This document shows positions 26,921 through 47,750 of a stretch of 64,000 nt of DNA, piece by piece. Location: assembly GCF_048771995.1 (NCBI RefSeq), contig NC_133027.1, positions 13,140,001 through 13,204,000 on the forward strand, written 5' to 3'. Numbering within the stretch: position 1 is the first letter of the stretch; every line of letters begins with the position of its first letter. The DNA comes from Taeniopygia guttata (taxonomy: Eukaryota; Chordata; Aves; Passeriformes; Estrildidae). Made by a program: the position numbers and the translations under genes. The notes under the pieces were generated by a model that ran no database searches, had not been told where the DNA came from, and was given only the letters and a program-made list of their open reading frames with translations.

Positions 26921-28984
26921 GAAAAGAAATACATGGAAATCCTGATTATGTAGGCAGTAACTAAACTAGAAATGGTTGCAGACTGAGGCCTCCTAGAAGA
27001 TGTACATGCTGAACCCAGTCTTAGCCTGTCTAAATGAGCCTGAGTTTTTTGTTGCTGTCAGGATGCTGGGCTGACCTGACTATTGTTCAATATGGCCTCT
27101 CTTCAGTTCTATGAATACTCCTTTTCTTGTTCCCTTTTTTATACTATCAAAGATTTTATGGACCCATATCTTGGATCACTACTAATGATCTCTCTTCTTC
27201 AGTTAAAATGTATATATTCAGTTAAAGTATATATTCTTTTTTCCATAGGAAACTTCTTTTACACTGATTATCACTGTTACTTTTTTTACCTTTTCCAATT
27301 CAATTCATTTGGGTTTTTTAAAGGTGGGATGACTGGAGTGAAATTCACTGTTAAAGATTTGAACATACTGTGGATTTCAGAAATATAATTTTCCCAAAAA
27401 TTTCTTACTTTTTCTCTTTTTTTTTTTTTTTGACTGCTTGTGAATGTTGAATTACGGTTTTCAGAAATTTTCTGTAGAATGACATATATCTTTTTTTCAG
27501 CGTAGAAAGTATCTAATAAATATATACTAAATGTACCTGTAAAGACAGTTATATTTCTTTTATATATTAACTCTCATTTATCAATAATGAAATTAATCTA
27601 CCTTTTTATTTTGCTGTTGTTTAGTATTGGAGGATTCTTTCCAACCACCTATATGTTTGAGCACCTTCAATACCTGTGGTCTTTCTTACATAGTAAGTAA
27701 TTTATGAGTATGTCAAACAGCATAGTCTTCAGCACAGATTTTTCAGAAATAAAAAGAGAACAAATAAAGGCTTTGTCAGGCTCATCAGTTTGTTTTCATA
27801 TGAAGTTTGATGCTCAAAGATAAACTAAATATGCACTCCTCAAGAGTGCACTTCAGTTTTTTATATTCTCCTTCAAAAGGCACTTTCATCTTGCACACTT
27901 AATTTTCATCTGTTCTTGCCAACAAAGCAGATATTATAATCTGGATAATATAAAGAAGTTAGATGGGAAGTGGCAGAACAAGACTTCAGAATTCCCCTGA
28001 TAAGAGAACTAGAAGAGTTTATTATTTTCCTTTTTCTGATACAGCCCCAAACTATCATGAAACAATGCATAATACACTTTGGCCAAATACCTTTGTGTGA
28101 GAGTTCAGGGACCCAAGTCATTAACCTGCAACGTTTTTATTGCCTTAAGGCAGTAGAGCATCTATGTTAGTTGTCCATTTTTTTATACAGGAACTGAGGT
28201 TCAATGGATGTAGGGAAAGCATCTTGTGAAACTCTTCCACTACCCCACGGATGCTTTGCACTGTGATTATACGCCTTGGAGAAGCATTTTGTGGGCACAG
28301 ATCAAACTTAACTTTTACACTGCAGACCTCCCAACATAAACTGTACTTCCCAAGAGTTTCTGCATTATTTTGTCACCTTCTGAATGGCTCCACATGTCGG
28401 AGAAGCTGCTTGAGCAGCTAAGCTCTCCAACTTCTACAGTAGAGCTGCCTAGTAATGGCAGAAATGGCACCATGTTTGTTGTTAACCAGGCTCATTTCCA
28501 AGGGGATAGAGAACTACTGACAAGCAGTTATGGCTAATACTAAACATTACTATTTGATTCTGAAACGTAACATATTAGCTGTTAAGAGTATTCAAGAGCA
28601 AAATAAGAAGTCCAGATATTTTACAACTTCATGACATGTTTAAAGAAAAAGAGTTGCTTTTTAAAGTTAATCTGGTATCCTTATAAAACTTTTGATCAGA
28701 AATATTTAATTTTATAAGGCTGAGAGAAGAACTATGTGTATTACTCATGTCTTACACATGGTTTAGTTAATCCATATGTGATCAGCATAGAGCAAAAGAA
28801 GAGAACAACAGTAGAAAAGAGAATATGGATTGCTTAAAATTTAGCACTATAACCAGCTTTTAGTAGCAAGCACTCCAAAGGCATTAGGGAATCTCTAACC
28901 CTAGCAATAGTCAGATTTTCACTAGAAAAGCCCCAAGGAGCCTGATGATAAAGGACTGAAGTTATATGCAACTTGAAATCTGGC
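26921..28984. other. Intergenic AT-rich spacer
   Basis: No exon or RNA gene is recognised. A poly-T run lies at 27417-27432. Short frames on both strands have no recognisable products. Confidence 0.55.
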
Positions 28985-29060
28985 TATGCTCTGAGCAGAG
29001 TGGTCCAGATGACCCCCAGAGATCCCTTCCAAATGAAATTTTCTGTGGCTCTATGAACTA
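28985..29060 (+). mobile_element. CR1 LINE 3' end, sense
   Basis: The characteristic CR1 3' terminal block is present in sense: a GTGGTCCAGATGACC segment, then AGATCCCTTCCAAA, then a decayed TTCTGTGGCTCTATGAA tail. It is short and diverged. Confidence 0.7.
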
Positions 29061-29896
29061 GCCTGTACATTCTATGCAGTATCTAGAGCAAAAGTAAAAT
29101 AGGATGAGGGATCACATAGACTGAGTTAATTGTCCCACTAGCATGAAAGAAAGAACACTGCATCTCAGTGCCTCTAGATGTGTGTGACCTGAATTCAGCA
29201 GCCCTGCAGACTTTGAACAAACAGGTTTTGAACTGTCTGGCAGGCAGAACTATTTTCACTGCCCTTTATGAAGAAGATGGATAGTAACAAATAAAATTTG
29301 ATGCAGAACTTTAGTATCTCTGTGTTTAGTGTTCTGTATACAAAGGGCCTTTTTTTTCTGCTTTGAAATTAAACTACAAACAAGGTATTTCAGCTGGAAA
29401 ATGAAAACATCTTTGAGATGTGCAGGGTCTCATATAAGAGAGAATGATATGGTGACAGCAATGGAGCAGTATGATCAAGCAGTGTATCAGGTGAAAGATA
29501 ATGTGTCCAAAATATCAAGTCAAATAAACAGCAGTTTTTATTCAACTTGACAGCTGTCAAATGAGTAGGATGAGGCAGTCAAGCAGCAACTTCATTGCAG
29601 TGGACAAAATAAAGAGGTCATGGATGGGCGTGATTCACCCTCCAGTTCAATAGAACTGGTTCAAGTTCCTAAACACCTTTTAGCGTGTTCATTTCATTTC
29701 CCTCAAGATATAAAAGAACTCCCTTTGAAAGCAACACTAAAGCCTATTCCCACTGGAAATCAGAGCTGGTCATTGTGGTAGTCAGGCAATAGTGAAGGCC
29801 AGTGCAGGGAAAAGGTGGTGTGGGCCCTTTTCCCAAAAGTTAAAGAGGGGCTTTGTCTTGTAATTCCCTGTTACTTTCGGCTTTAGACACAATGCC

Positions 29897-30240
29897 TTCT
29901 GAATCTCATCACACCCTTTGTTTCATAATCCAATTATATATAACAAAAGTACTGTACTTGGGTTGTGCCAAGCTTCTGGAACAGTGCTTTTTCTTATATG
30001 TCCCAGTTCTAGTCCAGAAAGGAATTCTACACATCCACAAATTCTTTGGAAAGGGGAATGCTTAGCAAAGTAAAAAAGTTTCCTGATGATATGGACTTAG
30101 AGGAGTAAAAATGAGGACTACATATGAATAATTTTAGAAAGACCTTGTGAGATGGGGTAATAAACTGGGAGTTGAAAATCAACTGGAATAATGTAAAATG
30201 CCACACAGGGGAAAATCTTCACCTTTAATCTCATATTTTA
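29897..30240. mobile_element. Old CR1 fragment pair, second copy (copy B) of the 25.6-kb element
   Basis: This block aligns over about 340 bp with 25565-25915 and includes the junction between the antisense and sense CR1 parts. Shared anchors are CAATTATATA (AATTATATAT in copy A), ATATGTCCCAGTTCT, TTTGGAAAGGGGAATGC (CTGGAAAGGGGAATGC in copy A), CTGATGATAT, ACCTTGTGAG and CTGGGAGTTGAAA. It is more decayed than copy A and stops being alignable after about 30240. Offset between copies is about 4.33 kb. Confidence 0.65.
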
Positions 30241-33049
30241 CAAAATTTTAAAACGCCTTTGCTTGACAGCATATTTTTCTTTCAATTTAGCTTTGTATGG
30301 AGCTACAAGAAAAAAAAAAGATTTATGGAACATCTTCCTTCTTTTATGAAAGCTATTTTTGTGTTGGTCATAAAAGGGTTTATAAAGACAGAAAAAAAAT
30401 GAAAATGGGAGGAAATATTAAAATAATAGCATCTCCAGAAATGTTACTGAGCTATTTACTTTAGTACCAGTAAACTTGTACTAAATATCTTTCCAGGGAG
30501 TCTGTGATTTTCAGTGCAGTTTTATTCCAGACCCAGCTTGGAAGACTTAACATATCACTGAATCACTGCAGGACTGTTTCTTGCATAGACATGGAAGCTG
30601 ATCATAACACCAAGTATCTTCCACATGATGTTTTTTCTTTCTTAATCAATATGGATACTCTGTTAGGAGTATGGAATTAATACCTGCAATGCCTACAGAA
30701 AAAAAACATTAGCTTCCTTATGATTTAAAGTACCTTGGATAAAGATGAGGTTCTACCTCTATTATAGCAAATAAAAGGTTTATTACCAATAAAAAAGTGT
30801 GTCAGTATTAGTTATTGGGGACAATATGAAATACTCTGGCACAAAAGAAAGGACTAAAATTTTTATTTAAGCTATTTCAAAATTTTATTTAACCTATTTC
30901 AAAATTACATGGATACATAGGATACATGGGTGCATTAAGGGTGCAGATAAAGCAGTTGTGATAGAAAAGGCTGGAAGTATTTTCACACCCCAGTTTTTTA
31001 ATGAATATTTTTAATAATTAATTAATAATAATGGTGGTTGTGTAAACTGTCAGTAAGATGACCAAAAATTAATTTATAAAATGCAACTTCATATGGTAGA
31101 TGACCAATATCCTGTTCATAAAACTAGTATGAAATTGAACCTTTTCCTAGTCAAACAAGAAATTCCCATTGGAATATTAATTATGACCTTTGATGAATCA
31201 GTGTTACAAGGTGAAGTACTTTCAGGGTGGAAATATTAGCATTACAGTGCATGATACAAACATGATGGATTACAACTATCCTTCAGCCTTGAAATTTCAG
31301 GTTCTGAAAAGGCAGTTTGCTCACAATTAATTCTAAGCACAAGGCTGCAGCTATTAAGCCAGCACAGCTAAATTGAGACAAAGGACTTGAGCCAAATTGC
31401 ACTGTTTCACTTGACAAATCAAGATTGTCAGAATTTAGTGTCTTACAGATCACATTGAACAGCATAATTGGTTTTGGCACTGTCTTTGTGGATATTTAAC
31501 TTAATTTTAAAAAATTTTTTACTGACCTTTCTTTTAAATATTTTGCAATGCTTTTCTTTGCTAGTTTTCAATGAAAAGAAAAAAAAAATAAAAGAGAATT
31601 AGAGCTGCAAAACCTTTTGTAAGAATTTTAAATAATGGTTTGAAGGGAAGGAGTTTGCTGCTGCATCAGTACCCAAAACTTCTTTGATAACTTTGTCAAG
31701 AGACTGCTCTACAACCCACTATAGAAACTTGCAAACACAGTATAAGAGTTGAAAGAAAGTAACAGTTGGAAAATAGCAAAATTCTACAGTGAAAGCATGG
31801 TGTTTACATCCCACTAAAATGCTATTGAGCCAAGTAATGGGGAGAGCAATTATGTCTTTTTTTCTACTCCATTACAGAAAATATGCTATACCAAATTTGT
31901 ACTAGAAGTAAACAAGCATTACAAATAAATTCTTCTTCATGAGTTGCAAATTGTAAAGTGCAGAGCATGCAAGATATGCTCCACTGTAAGTCTGTCAGTT
32001 TATGCTGGTTATCCAAGTTATATGCAGCAGAGTGAGCCATGGATGTGGAAGAGCTGGATGGAATTTCATAAACAATTTTGATTTATAGCTATGTAGATAA
32101 AAAGAAAAAAAAAAAGTAGAAAGAAAAGCAAGCAATTTTCTTTAATTTTTCATGTAATTCTGGTTGGTTTAACTGGCCAAACACCAAACACCTGTATAAT
32201 TTTAAACTGGCTCCTATTTACTTGCAACTCGCCAAACACAATAAGGGACTGTAGGCAGGTGGGAGAGGAGGGTAATATTCTGTTCAGAATATGTTAGAAA
32301 GACTGGTGAAACCTCCAGCATTCCTGTTCAGAGAAATACAATATTTTGCTTCCAGAAAGTAGATGCTATTCCAACACACAGGAGTAGAAAACATAAGCAG
32401 CATGGTGAATCTCTCTTACACACCTTAAAATCTTGTTTCTGGTTTGTATGATGAACTTCATTCCATATGGTATTTTAAATATTTTAAGATTTGTACGTAA
32501 TCTTGATTTAATAGGATTTCTCTATCTTGTTAAATATCGATTAATTAATTCTATGTTTAAGTATTAGAAGCAGATATTTGACTGGCTTTGCTTATAAAAG
32601 CATCACTGTTAAAGAGAAAGCTATTTTAAGGCTCAGTTCTATATAATTCCTGTGATTACTGTTCACTACCAGGAACAATGGATCTGTTTGGCTTCAGTGG
32701 ATTTGTTCACTGTAGTTTGGATGACAAACCTTAAGAAAACATATTTGCAGCAACAGGCCCTCAGGATGTTTCAATTTTTATTGCCCGTCTGTAATGTCAC
32801 TGTATTACAGTGACCTGCTAGGTTAGTGAAAACTTTGAAAAATAACTCTTTGGACATTCCAGTGTTTGCAGAGGAAATGTCTGTTTCAGAAGCCCGGAGC
32901 TATATGGATACTGCTTATTTTGGGAATAAAGTCCTTGGTGGATCAGTGCTCGATACGGTGAGAAGAAAGATCAGGGATGCAATGCCTGCTCTGGAAAGGA
33001 ACGTGGAAATAACCTCTTGCTCAGCTCTCATACTTTTGGAATCAGGGAA
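30241..33049. other. Intergenic AT-rich spacer up to the RAD51AP2 CpG island
   Basis: No gene is recognised. Two 22-bp units repeated in tandem with one mismatch lie at 30862-30905. A 101-codon open frame at 32826-33131 runs into the left edge of the CpG island but resembles no known protein. Confidence 0.55.
30862..30905. repeat. Tandem duplication of a 22-bp unit
   Basis: Units 30862-30883 and 30884-30905 differ at a single position (AAGCT versus AACCT). This is a recent small tandem duplication. Confidence 0.9.
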
Positions 33050-33194
33050 TTTGGCGAAACGCATCTCGCTTGCGGGGATAATCGGCGTCGGGATGCTGCG
33101 CTCTGCTCCGTGGCACGCCTTGCTTAGGTAACAAACACAGGATTTTCCAGCCCAGCCGCAGCCCCTCGGCCGCCGGGTGCCTGGACCCGCAGCG

Positions 33195-33202
33195 TTTGGC
33201 GC
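33195..33202 (+). promoter_or_regulatory. E2F/E2F6-type site TTTGGCGC
   Basis: The octamer TTTGGCGC matches the E2F consensus TTTSSCGC exactly. It lies inside the CpG island upstream of a meiosis-associated gene. E2F6-containing repressor complexes silence many germline genes in somatic cells through such sites, so a role here is plausible but inferred. Confidence 0.45.
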
Positions 33203-33326
33203 ATGAGCCCCAAGCGGCCGCTCGGTGCCCGGGCGAGGAGAAGCCGCCAGCCTTTCCCGGGACGGGACGCGGGGCTGGGCCGGCCCTCACGGCGGGCGGC
33301 GGCCGCGGCTGTCCCTCCTGAGGCCA

Positions 33327-33334
33327 TTCCCGCC
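33327..33334 (+). promoter_or_regulatory. E2F-like site TTCCCGCC
   Basis: A second E2F-type core, TTCCCGCC, lies about 130 bp downstream of the first within the same island. GC-rich DNA yields such matches by chance, so this is supportive only as part of a pair. Confidence 0.3.
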
Positions 33335-33800
33335 CTGGCGCGGCGGCTGCGGCGGAGCGCCCTGAGGGCGGCGGGAGGAGCCTGGCCCGCGCCTCCCGGT
33401 TTTCAGGCGGGCAGTCCCTCCAGTCCTTGCCCCGAGCTCTGAGGGCAGGGGAGCCGGGCACTCCGAGCCCCGGGAAGAGGCGGGGGAGGCAGCTTGGCTG
33501 CGGGGAACCCCTCGCCCCTGAGGGATGCTCTGCCGGCGAGTGCCTCTCGGCGGGAGCGGGGCTCTCGGATAAACACTGCGAAGGCTGAAAAGGAAAGCTT
33601 ACAAGCGGTTATACACACCGAGAGGGAGAGACGGCTGCCTTCACACGTAATTCCCAGGGGAGGGAGGAGGTGGGTGACTGCCAAGAGGTAAACCACCTCG
33701 GCGACGGGACAGGAGGGAGGGAGCGAGGGAACCCCTCAGGGAGAGTCAGAGCAGCCTGAAGGGAGGCGGAAAAGCCCCGAACGCGAGGATTCATTTTACA

Positions 33801-34715
33801 GGTATACCCCTCAGCCACCGTGCTCCCTGCCAAAGTAGATTTTCCTGTGCCATTAAAAAAAAGTAAATCTATCAAGTTAGGAACAGTACATGATTACCGA
33901 AACTTGCAGTCCTGGTTAAGAAAATTAGTTATCTTAATTATGTAGTTAATGAAAGGTTTTGAACGTGTTCCTGTCGTCTCTCAGGTGTCAGCTTTGCGCT
34001 GTGACTGGGTTCTTCAGAGACATTGACGAGGCAGGCTGATACAAGTGTGATAAATCCTCTCAATAACTACAGAGAATATAATTCAAATTATGTTCTTCAC
34101 ACAAGGCAGATCGCTTTTTAAATTAAGTTGATGACTACATTTACCTTGAAGAAACATGTGCTAAACATCACCAGTACCAGGACATTTAACAACCCAGACT
34201 TGTGCCTGCAACAGCAGCACCTCTTTGCATATGAGAATAAACCTGATACAGTGTTTTGGAATACCCAAGAGCTTTTGGTAAACTTTCCTACAGTTGCACT
34301 TTACAACTTGGCACACAATGAAGACAAGAGGGGACATTTCTTTTAGCAATTAAAATTTTAAGAGTTTGAAAAGGTCTACTCTCAGATTTAGAGGATTTCA
34401 TCAGTGGTTATTACTTTCTTTGTATTTGTTTTTAGTATCCAGGATATTTTTTGACAAAAATACTGTGCAACAAATGCATTAGAAAAGGCAATTCATCTCC
34501 TTAACTTGTCATAATACCAAAATATTCATTCTATTTTTGCAAAAATCCACAACTTTAACAAACCATTTTTAAAAAAACGTTCTAGAACATGGCTTTAAAT
34601 GTTATTCAGTGATCCTGCCTTTATCTCAGGTCTGTAATGTATATATAGCAAATATAAATGTTGCAATAGATTCTATAGATTATATAATTACTGATTTTTT
34701 TTTTTCTTACAGAGT
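33801..34715. other. RAD51AP2: Probable RAD51AP2 intron 1 / 5' region
   Basis: AT-rich sequence between the CpG island and the large coding exon. It ends in a strong polypyrimidine tract and CAG acceptor at 34710-34712. This supports a 5' intron that joins a CpG-island exon to the large exon. Confidence 0.5.
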
Positions 34716-43129
<8,414 letters not shown>

Positions 43130-43410
43130 CTTCCTAGATTCTTTTACCAAACATCACATCTGGGATCACTCTGCTTGAAAACTGTTGAAATGTTTTAACG
43201 TTAATTTTTTGGTACTTTGATCTTTGTGGTTTAAGGGGGTTTTAGATATTAATATTTCAGTATTTGCTAGTAATTTATTTAGGAATACTCCTGTGTATAC
43301 TTGATAGCAAAGGGATTTATAATGAATGTTTACCAGTAGAAGTTTTAATGGAAGGGCGAATTCCTTTTAAAGTTTATGTAATATTAATAAAATCTGTCAT
43401 GTATTTTTCA
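43130..43410 (+). promoter_or_regulatory. RAD51AP2: RAD51AP2 3' UTR and polyadenylation signal
   Basis: An AATAAA hexamer lies at 43386-43391, about 260 nt after the stop codon, and is followed within 30-40 nt by T-rich sequence. This gives a short 3' UTR typical of a germline gene. A second AATAAA at 43660-43665 could serve a longer form. Cleavage site is inferred, not seen. Confidence 0.65.
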
Positions 43411-44825
43411 TCTATTAAAATATACAGTTGAAATTTTCTGTCACATCCACACATCCTTAGAATCCTCGGTGTGTTTATGTAGTTTTAAAAACTCCGTGTT
43501 TTTAAAGAGATTTGTTACAAATGTTTAGAGTGATGTAGAAGAGCATTTCAGGAAGTTAAGTTTAGATTGCTAAAAGGAAGATTATGTTTTAGGCTTCAGT
43601 GACAGTTTCCTCCGAGGTACTTCCAGTTCCATGTACTTGTCCCATTAGACAAAAATTGGAATAAATCTATAAATGCTACAGACATACTGTCTCATTCTGA
43701 GGGTACTGATTCCATTGCATATATGATGGAGAAAAAATAATAGCGCATAAATTCTGGAGGTTATATATCTTGAAAAATGGGGACACTTGGAATTCTCTGA
43801 AGCATGCAGATTTTGGTTAGGGACATCTAATTGTTATTATACTGATTTTTTTTTTAATAAAGAATAGAGGCAGTTTCAACTGAATAAAAGCACAAAAAGA
43901 AACAAACCTGAGTGAAGTCTGAAAAAAATTCCTGAAGTGTCAGAACAAGAGTAATCTAATAACAGGCATTCAGAAAATAGCTTTAGGCCATCTGTGATTG
44001 CACAGAGTTTTTTAGACAGAGAATATTTCACCCTGCAGTGGATAAGAGAGTATTCCAGGATAAAAAGTGTTACAGAACAGTGATGGAATGATGATAAACC
44101 CCAACAAAAATAATAATACGTGGTTGCAGCTGACACAAGGAAACTGAGCAAGCTGAATTGATAGGGAATTTATCTGCAAATAAAATTTTTTATAGAATTT
44201 TTATAGAATCTCTATCACCAGTGCAAAGACTAAGTAACTTTAAATTTTAATTTCTTTAGCAGCAACATTCAGACTATATCATACGTAACAGTAAGCATAT
44301 CAGTATGTTTATATTCTAAGGATCTCCGTAAGAAAAAAAGTTCAGTCCACAATATTGAGAGAAATCAATGAACCAATAAAATCTAGAAAAAGAGTTATAA
44401 TTTGGTTCATAGTTCCTTTTGTATGAAATAGTAAGAATCTCAGATGAAAATTTGTTTCTAGGAACAGCTGGTTCTAAAATAAGAGTTTTAAACTAATCTG
44501 TTAACCACAGATTGTCCAAAACGTACAGTAAATGGTGTGCACCTGGTTTAAATTTTTATTTAAATTTTAATGTAATTTTAAACAACAAAAGTTGCTAACT
44601 TTCCCGCTAAAAATTTGGTGATGCAAAAGTAAAACTGTACATACTAATTGAAAGCATAGTTCTGGACAATACATTATCCTTCATCAGTGTAACTAATTTA
44701 TGGAAAAGTTTAAAAGGGCTAAACAAATGGACAAATGGGACACATGTTCAGAAGCAGCTCCTAGAAGGGCAGGGGCATTAGACAACTCCCTTGGGAGTAT
44801 GCAAATGAGGCAGCAACTGGACAGG
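43411..44825. other. Intergenic AT-rich sequence downstream of RAD51AP2
   Basis: No gene is recognised. The second possible RAD51AP2 polyadenylation hexamer (43660-43665) is here. Confidence 0.55.
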
Positions 44826-44884
44826 AATGGATGGATGGATGGATGGATGGATGGATGGATGGATGGATGGATGGATGGATGGAT
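44826..44884. repeat. (GGAT)n tetranucleotide microsatellite
   Basis: About 14 perfect GGAT units. They keep reading frames open on both strands (44700-45212 on + and 44693-44988 on -) and produce repetitive WMDG and IHPS peptides that are artefacts. Confidence 0.97.
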
Positions 44885-47690
44885 GACTTTTTCACCTTCA
44901 CCATCAGCAGCAGACATCTCTGTCTCAGAGAGGGTAACTTGGCAGGGTGACACTGTGGAGCTGCTTGAGGGCCTATGGTGGATAGCAAACTCTAAATATC
45001 AGCTGAGGGTTGGTAGAGGCATTCTGGTTTCTCAGTGCTTTGCAAGAAGTATCAACTTAAGTTTCCCTGGATCCCAGCAAGAAGAAGCTGATCATAAATC
45101 TTTAGGTGAGTGGTGTTTATTGTGTGCTGGCACAGAGCAAGGGGAGCTGGTCTATAGGCATTGGAATGTCCCCCTGGAGTTTTGTCTTCACACATGGGCA
45201 AACAGTTTTTGAGTGCTGCTAGATATGAACTGGTTGCCAGGCACAGTGTCTTATCAATAGCTCATTTAGGTCATATTTCTAACGGTTGATGTTTAAAGTA
45301 GAAGGATTTCTTAAGATTTGGGAGATATACTTCTGCATTTACAACCCGCTGTGTCCAACAGACCCAAGAAGATGGCCTTTGTCATTCTGAAATCAGTAAC
45401 TTCAATACAAACTCATGTATGGAGATGATGTGACCCCACTAAAGCGTACTTGTAATGAACATTCAAATAGATAGTTCTGAAACTGAAGGATAACCTGTTC
45501 CTTGAAATATTTAGGCATTTTTTTCTGCCTTATAGTAAAATTTCGGATGCCTGGAAACTCATATTAGTCTAAAATCTGCAGCAATTAATATTATAGAAAG
45601 ATTCTATGAAATTACCTCAGCATTGTTTATACAGCTAATCATCTTTCCACTGAGGAACATTTTTGCCTATTATTAAATCAATGAACTCACCTGTTTTTTT
45701 TTAAATATGTCTGTTTGTCTGATGCTTATATAAGAAAATACTATAATGCTATTGTCTGCAGAAGACAGAGGTACACAGGCTACTTTTTCAAGAGATAAAG
45801 TCTTAATTCACTGAATTTATACTCAGTGGCAAACTCCCTTGTGGTTGATGGTGCAGCTTGTGCAAGAATGTCCCCAAATATCCTGGAAAAAATTCTGGAA
45901 AATACCCAAAACCAAAAACCCAGACAATAAGTCAAACGAAACAACAAAAATTGGACCACGCAGAGAAGTAGAATAGTCCAGCTGAGATATTATGTAAACC
46001 TTATGTCTGACTGCTCATTCAGCTGGAGAGAGCTGCTAACAACATGCCCTCATCTTAAATAACAGAGGAAGGGTTGGCACTGGGAATGCTGCCTGGCCTT
46101 CTGCCAGCTCCAGCTTCCCCAGCCACCGTCGGCGGGAATAGTTCAGGTACCTCGTCCTGCTGGGGAGCAGCACAAGAGCTCTCGACTGTGCAGCGATGGA
46201 AGCTGGTGCCATTCCAGGGACTTTGGGAATTGCACGGGAAAATGCCAAGCCAAGATCCCACCATATGTCTTTGCATATCTGATTGAAGCAATACGTATAG
46301 ATTTTGAATTTTCCTGTTGCAGAAACTGTATCTGGTGATGTTTTTGAGTTAGCTAAACTTGCTAATGCTGTCTGTAACACAAATGCAGTTGTTAAGTGTC
46401 ATTATACTTTAATAATTATGCAGGAAAGCTTAAATATAATTTCTGAATAATTTTGTATCAGCTGCTAGAACAATAGATATAGCTTGGGCTTGTTTAATAC
46501 AAAAGGATTCAATTATAGCCTACTGAAAACCTTGAATTTCATTATATCTACCAATACATGTGATTTTTTAATAAATAGTAATTGAATGTATTTTTTGTCT
46601 GCCTTTTGAATGACTGGATGCAAAGATAAAACTGCTCTTCCCAGTATATTTTGGATAAATGTGGGTGATTCATAAGTGAATATAAGCAAGATTATTAAAA
46701 TTCAGTTTAATAGCAACACCTGCATATAGAAATGTGGTTGTTTTCTCTATCAGGGCATTGAATTGAAACAGGTAATGAAGTCCTCTGACTCCTCCTACTG
46801 TTGGAAGACAGTTGCCAAACCAAAACAGATGATAAATTTCAAGGAAGCCTTTGCAGAAAGGGTTCAAATAACTGTATCTATCAAAAGGTTCTGCATTAAG
46901 GAAGATGGTGCCAAGGCATTTTGTGAATACACTTTACCAAGAAGCTTCATGTGGTTAGGGAGGAGTTCCACTTTTGGTCTTAAAATTCACATTCAATTTG
47001 GATTTTAATTTTCTGCTCCCAGCATGGACATCCCATCATTATTCCCATACACCGCTGGAGAATGTACCTGCTATTTTCCCCTAGCCAAGACACTGAGGTC
47101 ACTTCACCTGCTGTGTTCCAGCTGAGCCAGAGGTAGAGCATTTCTAAACACAGTGTCAGGTAAATTAGAAGTACATTTTAAAAATATCAGGGAAAATGAA
47201 AAGTTAATTTTGTTTAAAATTATTTTTGTCAATAATGGTTCAGGTGAAAATGTAAATAAGGGCACTCATTTCAACATTTACAGTCAATGTGGTAGATGAA
47301 TGGTTGATAGTTGTCTTTATGAACTACAGCAATTTAACAAGCTATGTTTAATTTTATGAGAAAAAATAGTCTATCATGATCTGATAAAATAATAAAAGTA
47401 AAGAGATGTTTGTTTTATAAAATATATGCTACCATGTGGTATTTGATCTGATTCAATGCTATCATAGAATTGTGTCCTCCATTATTTGAAATTTTCCCAC
47501 TACAAGGCCCCTTCAATTATGAAAATATTTTTAGCTAGGAACTGTAGTGAAAATTCAATATAAATTATATTCAATGTATGCACTAAGAAAGACGCATAGA
47601 ATAATCTGCTGTTCAAGCACTTTCTGTCAAAGCTTAAATATGCAGAAATATGCAAAACTGCACAAAAAAATGTGAAAAATAAATGCTTCA
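44885..47690. other. Gene-desert sequence
   Basis: No exon or RNA gene is recognised. A GC-richer patch at 46060-46260 stands out from its surroundings but shows no protein homology that I recognise. Confidence 0.5.
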
Positions 47691-47692
47691 GC

Positions 47693-47750
47693 ATGTATGT
47701 ATATATATGTGTATATATATATATATTTTTATATATATATGCATGTGCAT
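47693..47750. repeat. TA-rich microsatellite
   Basis: Alternating TA with TG and T-run interruptions, ending in a GCATGTGCAT segment. Confidence 0.88.

Larger units (their letters stand above)
33050..33800 (+). promoter_or_regulatory. RAD51AP2: CpG island, probable RAD51AP2 promoter and 5' untranslated exon
   Basis: This is a sharply bounded GC- and CpG-rich block in AT-rich surroundings, ending about 0.9 kb before the large RAD51AP2 exon. It includes a GCGGCCGC site near 33214, several GC boxes, and E2F-like motifs at 33195-33202 and 33327-33334. Donor-like sequences that could end a 5' exon are TTAG|GTAACA at 33127/33128 and CCAAGAG|GTAAAC at 33687/33688. The second looks better. Frames inside the island give Arg/Ala/Pro-rich peptides with no resemblance to the RAD51AP2 N-terminus, so the upstream exon is probably non-coding. 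Confidence 0.75.

Noticed and set aside
32826..33131. 101-codon frame just upstream of the CpG island as a first RAD51AP2 exon
   Set aside because: It shows no similarity to the RAD51AP2 N-terminus, and its possible donor (TTAG|GTAACA at 33127/33128) leaves a phase that does not fit an exon starting at 34713.
33203..33691. Arg/Ala-rich frames inside the RAD51AP2 CpG island
   Set aside because: These are typical GC-rich artefacts. The frame at 33494 can be joined to the ATG frame only with an unlikely acceptor at 34714.
44693..45212. 170-codon + frame and overlapping - frames
   Set aside because: They are held open by the GGAT microsatellite and give repetitive peptides.
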